From contig JAKCAB010000876.1 in assembly GCA_021839785.1 (NCBI GenBank), positions 1-10,077 of the forward strand: a DNA stretch of 10,077 nucleotides, given 5' to 3'. Origin of the DNA: a bacterium (GTDB lineage Bacteria > Verrucomicrobiota > Verrucomicrobiae > Limisphaerales > J093). This document shows, in pieces, positions 1 through 6,066 of this stretch; the stretch's first letter is position 1; the number at the start of each line of letters is the position of its first letter. The notes beneath the pieces were generated by a model. That model did no database searches, was not told the DNA's origin, and saw only the letters and a list, made by a program, of their open reading frames with translations. Position numbers and translations under genes: made by a program.

Positions 1-263
1 TCACGCTGGGCGAGCAAGGCATGTTGCTTTGCCAGCGCGGCCATCCGCCGTTGCACATTCCCACGGTGGCGCGCGAAGTATTCGACGTGTCAGGCGCGGG
101 CGACACCGTGATCGCGGCGTTTACGCTGGCGATCGCGGCCGGCGCCTCGCCGGTGGAAGCGACCGCGATTTCGAATCACGCCGCGGGCGTGGTGGTGGGC
201 AAGTTCGGCACCGCCGTCGTCCAACCGGCGGAGCTGCTGGCCAGCTTCGACTCAACTCCATGA
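1..263 (+). CDS. C-terminal end of PfkB-family sugar kinase, RfaE1/HldE kinase-domain type (5' end outside window)
   Basis: Only the last 86 or so residues are present, read from base 3. They contain the PfkB family signature 2: [20 protein letters not shown], in which the Asp of GAGD is the family's catalytic base and the glycines form the anion hole. The following [21 protein letters not shown] closely follows the C-terminus of the D-glycero-beta-D-manno-heptose-7-phosphate kinase domain (RfaE1, the N-terminal half of HldE), which phosphorylates heptose-7-phosphate at C1 in the cytoplasm on the route to ADP-heptose for LPS core. The protein stops right after the kinase fold, so the HldE nucleotidyltransferase half is not fused; a separate RfaE2 would be expected elsewhere. 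Its stop codon overlaps the next start (ATGA, 260-263), so the two genes are probably co-transcribed. Another PfkB sugar kinase remains possible because the substrate-binding N-terminal part is not visible. Confidence 0.8.
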   Translation, partial: TLGEQGMLLCQRGHPPLHIPTVAREVFDVSGAGDTVIAAFTLAIAAGASPVEATAISNHAAGVVVGKFGTAVVQPAELLASFDSTP

Positions 264-1156
264 ACCCGCCCGCCGGTGGCGCCGGCGCACCGAACGGCGT
301 CCTCGCGACCGGTTACGAGTTGGTGCGCCTGGTCAGCGGGGTGTGGAGCGTGCGTTCGCTCGCGGAAGGCGAGACGTTTCATCCGGTCATCGGCCCCAGC
401 GCGGAGGCCGAGGCGCTCTATCTGCGTCAACTGCAGCTCGTGGACCGGATGCGCGCGCATCGCGGCGAATTCGTGATCTGGGACGTGGGCTTGGGTTCGG
501 CGGCCAACCCGCTGACCGTGCTTCGCGCGACGCGCGAACTGGCCACGCCGGTGCGCCTGCTCAGCTTCGACCGCACGCTGGCGCCGCTGCGCTTCGGACT
601 CGCGCACGCCGACCGGCTGAGCTACTTCGCCGGGTACGAGCCGGTGATTCGCCAGCTTGGCGGCGAGCGCTGCGTCGAGTTTCGCAACGGTCGCCAGCCG
701 GCGCACTGGGAGGTGCAGGTCGCCGACTTTCCCCGCTTGGTGAACGAGCCGGCGGCCGAAGCCTGGCCCAAGCCGCACGCCATCCTGTACGACGCGTTTT
801 CGCCGGCGCGGAATCCGGAGATGTGGACGCTCCCGTTGTTCACGCGGTTGTTTCGTCTGCTGGACCCGGCCCGACCGTGCGCGCTGCCGACCTATTCGCG
901 CAGCACCTTGTTGCGGGTGACGCTGCTCCTCGCCGGCTTCTTTGTGGGCGCCGGTCACGCCACCGGCGAAAAGGAGGAAACGACGATCGCCGCGAACACG
1001 CTGGCTTTGATCGAGCGCCCGTTGGACCGCCGCTGGCTGGCACGCGCGCGCCGCTCCACGAGCGCCGAGCCGTTACGCACCGCCGCTTATTGCCAAAGTC
1101 GGCCAGGGCAGGATACAGTCCGCCGTCTGGAAGAACACCCACAGTTCTTAAGATGA
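260..1156 (+). CDS. MnmC-like (DUF752/Methyltransf_30) SAM-dependent methyltransferase, stand-alone
   Basis: The protein has 298 residues. A Rossmann-type SAM-binding segment lies at about 71-90 ([19 protein letters not shown], glycine motif GLGSA), with a following strand ending in the acidic residue SFD (102-104). The family hallmark is [13 protein letters not shown] at 178-190, matching the D-(G/A)-F-(A/S)-P-x-(K/R)-N-P-(E/D)-M-W block of the MnmC methyltransferase domain. It is followed by the [19 protein letters not shown] stretch, which corresponds to the 'T-(Y/F)-(S/T)-x-x-x-x-V-R-x-x-L-x-x-A-G-F' helix. In E. coli MnmC this domain methylates nm5s2U34 of tRNA to mnm5s2U. Here the FAD-dependent oxidoreductase half is absent, as in other DUF752-only proteins, so the tRNA role is likely but not proven. 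The start is set by the ATGA overlap with the kinase stop; I see no strong Shine-Dalgarno, consistent with translational coupling. The C-terminal 40 residues or so are Arg-rich and not recognisable. Confidence 0.82.
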   Translation: MNPPAGGAGAPNGVLATGYELVRLVSGVWSVRSLAEGETFHPVIGPSAEAEALYLRQLQLVDRMRAHRGEFVIWDVGLGSAANPLTVLRATRELATPVRLLSFDRTLAPLRFGLAHADRLSYFAGYEPVIRQLGGERCVEFRNGRQPAHWEVQVADFPRLVNEPAAEAWPKPHAILYDAFSPARNPEMWTLPLFTRLFRLLDPARPCALPTYSRSTLLRVTLLLAGFFVGAGHATGEKEETTIAANTLALIERPLDRRWLARARRSTSAEPLRTAAYCQSRPGQDTVRRLEEHPQFLR

Positions 1157-1244
1157 TCTGCTTCAACCAACATCTGGCCGCCAGCGCAAGAATGGAAACA
1201 AGTTCTTATCGCTGATGACGTTCGTGTGTTATGAGGAGTCCAGC

Positions 1245-1250
1245 GAAGGG
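1245..1250 (+). promoter_or_regulatory. Putative ribosome binding site for the small membrane protein gene
   Basis: GAAGGG ends 7 bases before the GTG at 1258. No comparable purine-rich site precedes the in-frame ATG at 1231, so this favours the GTG start. The match is only moderate. Confidence 0.35.
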
Positions 1251-1257
1251 TTTGCTC

Positions 1258-1557
1258 GTGAAATCTTCCTCCAGTGACGGCCAGCCCGGCCCTCCCATGA
1301 ACGGCGGAGGGTCGTCTCGGAAGAAGTGGAGCTTCCACTACACGGAGGAGGCGCCACAGAGCGCGGATTGGTTGGTGCTCGTGGTGGTGGCGGGCCTGGC
1401 CATCGCCGCGGCGGTGATCATCCCCCACTTGGACCGGGAAGGCGTGCGCGCTAACACCAAGCCTAACCTTCCCGCCAAGGCTACCGAGGCAGGCACGGTA
1501 ACGAACCTCAGCGCCATCGCGGCAGATCACGACCAAGCGCTGAAAACCGGGGACTGA
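1258..1557 (+). CDS. Small single-pass membrane protein, unknown function
   Basis: The GTG start gives 99 residues. Alternatives in frame are ATG at 1231 (108 residues, no visible ribosome binding site) and ATG at 1297 (86 residues). I do not recognise a family. What can be seen: a Gly/Ser/Pro-rich N-terminus, a basic RKK patch at about 21-23, one clear transmembrane helix at about 37-58 (ADWLVLVVVAGLAIAAAVII) and a polar, Asp/Lys/Thr-containing tail of about 40 residues. The basic patch before the helix predicts the N-terminus inside and the tail outside the membrane. Third codon positions are strongly G/C-biased, which supports real coding. The next gene on the strand also encodes a membrane-anchored protein, so the pair may act together, but a hairpin lies between them. 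The helix begins with ADWLVL, as does the first helix of the DUF6057-like protein on the other strand. Confidence 0.62.
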   Translation: MKSSSSDGQPGPPMNGGGSSRKKWSFHYTEEAPQSADWLVLVVVAGLAIAAAVIIPHLDREGVRANTKPNLPAKATEAGTVTNLSAIAADHDQALKTGD

Positions 1558-1616
1558 CACGCGTCGGGCATCGCCTCCGCCCGAGACTCGATCAACCACC
1601 CTCCCGCGATTGACGC

Positions 1617-1634
1617 GCACGTTCAAAAACGTGC
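1617..1634. terminator. Perfect 7-bp inverted repeat (hairpin), possible weak terminator or operator
   Basis: GCACGTT (1617-1623) and AACGTGC (1628-1634) are perfect reverse complements around a CAAA loop. The site lies 60 bases after the small membrane protein stop and before the TPR gene. It is followed by TTCCTT rather than a clean U-tract, so intrinsic termination would be weak. The palindrome could equally be a regulator-binding site for the TPR gene. Confidence 0.35.
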
Positions 1635-1755
1635 TTCCTTGTGGCGCCGACGCCGGGCAAATTGGGTCGCAGTGACAGCCCCTGCACACAAACGACGGAC
1701 CCAGCCGGTTCACGCAACCCATCGCGGATCGAAGACCACGCGCGGGAAGCCGGGG

Positions 1756-2514
1756 ATGGCCTGGGTTCTCGCGTTCATCGTGCTGCTTTCCGCAGGCGCG
1801 GTCTTCGTGATGACGCGCCCGCCTGGCCCCGTCGTGACCGACACCTCACCGCGCACCCAACCGCCGACCTCCCCGGCGGTGCCGCCTGCCAGTGCGAGCA
1901 CCAACGCCAGTGCCCAGGGCGGACAGCGTGCCAAGGACCAGCAGGTGGCGGATCTGCTCGCGAAGGGCAATCGCGCCCTCGCGGGCGGCCAGGCGGACGC
2001 TGCGGCGGCCGCGTACCGGGAAGCTCAGAAACTCGCGCCCAACGACGAAGACGTGCATTACAACCTCGGACTCGCCTTGTCGCGGCTGGGTCAAACCAAC
2101 GAGGCCGCGGCCGAGTACGAAACCGCCCTCAAGCTCTTTCCCGATTACGCCGAGGCCCACAACAACCTGGGCAATCTACTGCTCCGCGCGGGCAAAACGG
2201 ATGAAGCCATCGCGCATTTCCGGGCTGCGATCAGGGCCTTGCCGGACTACGCCGCCGGCCACAACAGCCTGGGCAACGCCCTGCGCATTGCCGGTCAAAA
2301 TCCGGAAGCGCTGGAGCATTTCGCGAAAGCGGTGGAACTGAACACCAATTACTGGGAAGCGCGCTTCAACCTCGCGAACATGTACCGCACCGCCGGCCGC
2401 CTCGATGACGCCAATCGCGAATACCGCGAGGTGCTCCGGCAAAAGCCCGACTTCGAGCCGGCCCGTCAGGCACTCGCCAATCCTTCGGCTTTGCCTCCGG
2501 TTCCGCTGCGTTGA
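1756..2514 (+). CDS. Membrane-anchored TPR protein (five tandem TPRs)
   Basis: The ATG start gives 252 residues. An N-terminal hydrophobic helix (about 2-20, AWVLAFIVLLSAGAVFVMT) acts as a signal anchor. A Pro/Ser/Thr/Ala-rich linker follows (about 21-60), then five consecutive 34-residue TPRs at about 65-96, 99-130, 133-164, 167-198 and 201-232, with the usual pattern such as YNLGLALSRLGQTNEAAAEY and NNLGNLLLRAGKTDEAIAHF. TPR arrays are protein-interaction scaffolds, and the topology places this one in the periplasm. Longer versions from GTG 1672 or TTG 1639 are possible. They would add an Arg-rich stretch whose third codon positions are less G/C-biased than the gene body, so I prefer 1756; GGGAAG at 1744-1749 is a weak ribosome binding site. 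The gene ends 46 bases from the convergent PD40 gene. No enzymatic domain is visible and the partner is unknown. Confidence 0.78.
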   Translation: MAWVLAFIVLLSAGAVFVMTRPPGPVVTDTSPRTQPPTSPAVPPASASTNASAQGGQRAKDQQVADLLAKGNRALAGGQADAAAAAYREAQKLAPNDEDVHYNLGLALSRLGQTNEAAAEYETALKLFPDYAEAHNNLGNLLLRAGKTDEAIAHFRAAIRALPDYAAGHNSLGNALRIAGQNPEALEHFAKAVELNTNYWEARFNLANMYRTAGRLDDANREYREVLRQKPDFEPARQALANPSALPPVPLR

Positions 2515-2560
2515 CACCAGTCTGCCGTCGCTGGGAGGCGGTGGCGTCGAAGCCGGCGCT

Positions 2561-4081
2561 TTATTCGCGGCGCATCGCGGAGCTTGGTTCTTCGCCCGGC
2601 TTCTGTCCGGTTTGATCGACCGGCGTGATTACCTTTTGCGGACGCACCACGGCCCCGGCCAACTGCGCCGGCCTGACCCGGATGGGTCCGGCCACGAACT
2701 CAGGCAGGTTGAAGGTCTGGATGCAGGCGTCGTAAAACGTCGGGTCTTCCTGCGGCAGCACGAACGGCTTGTGGAACGTCCCGGCCGCATCCACGTACGT
2801 GAAATGCGGGCGCGAGAAGACGCCATTGCCGCGCTTGCTGCTGAAGACCACCCAGCGGCTGTTGCCGGACCAGCAATGCCAGGAATCGGCCTGGTCGCTG
2901 TTGATCTCCAGCCGACGCGACTGGCGGGTGCGAAGGTCCATCAGGTAGAGGTCGCTGTTTGGCTGGTAAATTGGGAAATTGCCGTACTTGGCCAGCGTGT
3001 AGAGCAGCCAGCGTCCGTCCGGCGAAACGCGCGGTTGCGCGGCGCTCAAGCCGGTTTCATCGGCCGACACGATCGTCTCCGGCTCGCCCCACAAGTTGCG
3101 CTCCAGATCGAAGCTCACGCGCATCAAGTCATAACGCACCTGGCGGAAGCGTTCCTGTTTGAGCTTCGGCGCCGCGCAAAAGTAGAGGTACTTGCCGTCC
3201 GGCGCCCACGACGGCCACGTCTCCTGGCGGTCCGGCAACGAAATCGGCTTGGGCATGACCACCACGTTCGAGCGCAACCAGTACACCGCCAGGTTCGACT
3301 CGGCGTCGAAGACATCGCGGGTCTCGCCGACCGTGTGATAGAAAAGCGAGAGTTTGTTCGCCGAAAAGGTCAGCAACTCGCCACTCGGATGCCAGGTGAT
3401 GTAGCCGCCGGTTTTGTTGATGCGGGCGACCTCGTTGGACCGCACCAGAATCATCGGCTGCGGACCTTTCTGGCCGCGAATGTGGAACACGAACGTGTTC
3501 GGGTCGCGGTTCAACGTGGTGTGGCAGTTCAGGCAGCCGTCGCCGAAGTCGCGGTTCTCGAGCACCGGCGTCTGCCGGAAGCTTTCGAGGTCGCGCTGAT
3601 AAATGCCGATCTCGGAGTAGAAACTGTAAAGCGGCTTCAACAGCCGGTACACGAGCGTCCGTTCAAACGGCTCGCGCGCGACTTGATTCGTTACCGTGGT
3701 GAAGCGTTGCCAGTCGCTGGTTCCGGTCCGCGCCAATACCTCGAAGTAGAGTGGCCCGCCGGCGTTGGTGGCGAGCAGTGCGTGCCAGGGCTGGATTGGA
3801 ATGTGGATGGCGGGCTCGCGGCTGGCGAGTTCGATGGGCGACCCACGCCCGCCCCGGATGCGCACGGCGTAGGCTTGACCGGGTTCCTCGATGACGAAGT
3901 TCAGCGGCGCGACGTTGGGTGGGATGACCGTGTCCGTGTAATCCGGGTGCAAGTGCGGCGGACGCGGCACCGCCACCGCTGGCGCTGCGGGGAAACCACC
4001 CGCGCCCGGTCGGCATGCGGTACCGGCCATCAGCAACGCCGCTACGAGCGCCAGCAGAAACGATGTGCGGGCGGCTTTCAT
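2561..4081 (-). CDS. PD40/TolB-like beta-propeller protein with signal peptide and one CXXCH haem-binding motif
   Basis: The protein has 506 residues. It starts with a signal peptide (MKAARTSF, then a hydrophobic stretch to about 20) ending in AGTAC with Cys23. This is a possible lipobox, although Gly at -3 is atypical. Residues of about 47-125 form a beta-rich domain opening with the IPPNVAPLNF motif. GCLNCHT at 182-188 supplies a c-type haem motif (Cys183, Cys186, His187). WD40-like/PD40 blades follow: YITWHPSGELLTFSAN (227-242), TWPSWAPDGKYLYFCA (288-303), PRVSPDGRWLLYTLA (350-364) and WHCWSGNSRWVVFSSKR (401-417). Known PD40/TolB propellers are periplasmic interaction modules; a covalently bound haem would suggest a redox role, but this is inferred. 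ATG 4081 is chosen because AGGA lies 5 bases upstream and because it overlaps the preceding stop (ATGA). It is the last visible gene of the operon. The full-length antisense open frame is a composition shadow. Confidence 0.85.
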   Translation of the reverse strand: MKAARTSFLLALVAALLMAGTACRPGAGGFPAAPAVAVPRPPHLHPDYTDTVIPPNVAPLNFVIEEPGQAYAVRIRGGRGSPIELASREPAIHIPIQPWHALLATNAGGPLYFEVLARTGTSDWQRFTTVTNQVAREPFERTLVYRLLKPLYSFYSEIGIYQRDLESFRQTPVLENRDFGDGCLNCHTTLNRDPNTFVFHIRGQKGPQPMILVRSNEVARINKTGGYITWHPSGELLTFSANKLSLFYHTVGETRDVFDAESNLAVYWLRSNVVVMPKPISLPDRQETWPSWAPDGKYLYFCAAPKLKQERFRQVRYDLMRVSFDLERNLWGEPETIVSADETGLSAAQPRVSPDGRWLLYTLAKYGNFPIYQPNSDLYLMDLRTRQSRRLEINSDQADSWHCWSGNSRWVVFSSKRGNGVFSRPHFTYVDAAGTFHKPFVLPQEDPTFYDACIQTFNLPEFVAGPIRVRPAQLAGAVVRPQKVITPVDQTGQKPGEEPSSAMRRE

Positions 4082-5997
4082 GGTGTTCCTGGGGTGAAAA
4101 CGGTTGGGCGAGCGCTTCGACCGAACACCAAGTAATACCAAAACGTGTCGCCGAACTCGGACGCCAGTGCCACCCGCCCGGCCTCGGGATTCTCACGGTA
4201 TCGCTGACTGGCGTCGGCGAAGCGCCGATAGTTTTCAACGATCGCCGGCCGAATCGCAAAACCGTGCCACTCCGCCTTGTCCTGCCCGGCTTGGTATTGG
4301 TGTAACAACACCGCCTCCTCGCACGGACGCGGCAGCGCGGTGTAGCCGAAGGACGCCAGCGGCGCGAGGTCCTGCACGAGCGGTTCGAGTTCGGCATTCA
4401 ACAAGCGATGCGCAAGCAGGTAGGCGTAAGCCATGCCGTTGGTGCGGTTCGCGGCGAGCAGTTGCTGCAACAACATCTCCGTCGGCAGACGGCCGGTGGC
4501 GAGGTCGGTCGTGGGCAATCGCGTGCGGATGAGGCTCAGCGCGCCGTCGTTCGCGCCGCGCGGATCGACTGCCAACGCCTGCAGCGCCTGCTCGGCTTCG
4601 ACGCGGTGAAACGGCGCCAGGCGCAGCCGGTTCAGAAAAACCCGGGCGGCTCCCGGACGTTCCTTGAGCACGTTGATGCGCGCCAGCAGGCGCAAAGTGT
4701 CCGGCCGGGCGCCTTCCATTTCGAGCGCCTCGTGCGCCATGTGCTCGGCCAGGTTGACCTCGCCTAACTCGAACAGCGTGCGGCTGAGCGCGCGGCTCAT
4801 CTCCAACCCCGCGTCGTAGCCCGGCAGCAGGTCCGACCCGCGAGTCTGCGGAAACGAAAACAAGTCTTCCGGCAGCCGGCCGGCATTGTAGAGCGCGCGG
4901 GTCAGGTTCAACCGGGCGCCGGCGGTCCACGTCCGCACCTGCTTCGCCGCGGCCAGCGCCTGGTCCCATTCGTGCCGCGCGGCCAGGCGGTCCAGCCGCG
5001 CGATGGCGCGTTGCGACGGGTCGAGCGTTGTCCCGACCAGCGCGCAACCCACCCCGAACTCCAGCGCCCACACCAGCCAGGGCGTTCGCAGCACGGTGGC
5101 TTCGGCGCGACCCTGCGCCAACCGGGTTCGGACCGCTTTGAAACCCGCCTGGAGCCCCAGCCACACCGGCACGAACGCGTAAGCCGCGGCGAACAGCGCC
5201 CACGCCGATCGCCCGCCCCAATGGCGCGTCGCGGCGAGCGGCTCGAAGTTCGGCCGCAGCCAGGCCCAGACCGGCACTACCAACGCTGGTAGGATGCAGC
5301 CCAGCGCGAACGCCGGCCGTTGCCGGGCCGCCAGTTCAATGACCGCGACCGTGCTTGTGAAGAGCAAGGTCGGGAAGGTTCCCGCCACGTAAAGCAACCC
5401 CACCGCCGCCAGTCCCAGCGCGAAAAGCCGCAGCGCATCGAAGCGGGGCGGCAGCGCCAGCCAGGCACAGGCCGCTGCCAGGCCCGCCAGGATTCCCAGC
5501 ACCGCGGCTTCCACGTCGCCTTGATAGCGCCCCGGCATCGCCGCCAACAACGCCATCAGGACCAGCGCGCCTGCCGTGGCACCCCGCGTCGAAACCTGCT
5601 GAAAGATCAAGCGGGCGCAAAGCAGAATGCCAGCCCACGCCATGGTGAGCGCCGCCGCGCCGGGCGCATTGTAGAAGTTCAACTGCGCCACCGCCGCGGC
5701 CGCGTATTGGAGCAGCCCACCGGAAACACCGGCGAATTTCCCAAAGAACGGCGCGTCCACGAAGAAGGCTGGCACGCCGACCTGGTAACGCAGCCCCGGC
5801 TGGACACGCAGCCACAAGTGCAACCCGCCGAGCACCAACATCACCGCCAGCACCAGCCAGTCCGCGCCTTGCCACCCGCCTGCGCCGACCGCCGGGTGTG
5901 GCGCCCGCGAAAAGGCAGGCTTCGGCTCGGGCGGCGCGACGACTCTGGCGGCTTCGCTCCGCGGCGGGCTTTTGACTCTGGCGCGTTTCCTGGCCAT
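4078..5997 (-). CDS. Polytopic membrane protein with helical-repeat C-terminal half, DUF6057-like
   Basis: From ATG 5997 the protein has 639 residues. After a basic, Pro/Ala-rich cytosolic N-terminus, about eight to ten hydrophobic segments lie between about 46 and 324 (first helix ADWLVLAVMLVLGGLHLWL). Residues 330-545 are helical and TPR-like (for example LDRLAARHEWDQALAAAKQV, FELGEVNLAEHMAHEALEME and LRLLARINVLKERPGAARVF) without catalytic motifs. The C-terminal block ALPRPCEEAVLL...FAIRPAIVENYRRF...DTFWYYLVFG resembles the conserved end of DUF6057 proteins, which I recall mainly from Bacteroidota, there also beside PD40 proteins. That family name rests on memory of the pattern and needs a profile search. 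No function is known. A TTG at 6051 is an alternative start 15 bases after the upstream gene, adding a Cys/Arg-rich stretch that looks non-native. The stop overlaps the PD40 start by ATGA, implying coupled expression and perhaps a complex. Confidence 0.75.
   Translation of the reverse strand: MARKRARVKSPPRSEAARVVAPPEPKPAFSRAPHPAVGAGGWQGADWLVLAVMLVLGGLHLWLRVQPGLRYQVGVPAFFVDAPFFGKFAGVSGGLLQYAAAAVAQLNFYNAPGAAALTMAWAGILLCARLIFQQVSTRGATAGALVLMALLAAMPGRYQGDVEAAVLGILAGLAAACAWLALPPRFDALRLFALGLAAVGLLYVAGTFPTLLFTSTVAVIELAARQRPAFALGCILPALVVPVWAWLRPNFEPLAATRHWGGRSAWALFAAAYAFVPVWLGLQAGFKAVRTRLAQGRAEATVLRTPWLVWALEFGVGCALVGTTLDPSQRAIARLDRLAARHEWDQALAAAKQVRTWTAGARLNLTRALYNAGRLPEDLFSFPQTRGSDLLPGYDAGLEMSRALSRTLFELGEVNLAEHMAHEALEMEGARPDTLRLLARINVLKERPGAARVFLNRLRLAPFHRVEAEQALQALAVDPRGANDGALSLIRTRLPTTDLATGRLPTEMLLQQLLAANRTNGMAYAYLLAHRLLNAELEPLVQDLAPLASFGYTALPRPCEEAVLLHQYQAGQDKAEWHGFAIRPAIVENYRRFADASQRYRENPEAGRVALASEFGDTFWYYLVFGRSARPTVFTPGTP
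4086..4090 (-). promoter_or_regulatory. Ribosome binding site of the PD40/haem protein gene
   Basis: On the minus strand AGGAA sits about 5 bases before the ATG at 4081, inside the last codons of the upstream gene. It decides for 4081 rather than the earlier in-frame alternative start at 4141, which would lengthen the protein by 20 non-signal-like residues. Confidence 0.55.
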
Positions 5998-6066
5998 GCG
6001 GGATCGGCAACAGTGTGTGCGGCACCCCCGCTCCGCGCAAGCCAGAGACAAGGCAACCGGCTTCGA

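Noticed and set aside
1143..1208. Direct repeat AGTTCTTA at 1143-1150 and 1201-1208
   Set aside because: Eight bases with 50 bases between copies is weak, and no element boundary or gene lies between them.
343..1215. Second plus-strand frame over the methyltransferase gene
   Set aside because: It is an Arg/Ala-rich out-of-frame shadow; the MnmC motifs are all in the 260-1156 frame.
2515..2560. Possible bidirectional terminator between the convergent genes
   Set aside because: The 46 bases contain no inverted repeat of useful length and no T-tract on either strand.
2405..4135. Plus-strand 576-codon open frame antisense to the PD40 gene
   Set aside because: It mirrors the PD40 gene, has no recognisable domain and has an Arg/Val/Ala-rich composition typical of the antisense of GC-rich genes. 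The minus-strand frame has a signal peptide, propeller blades and a haem motif.
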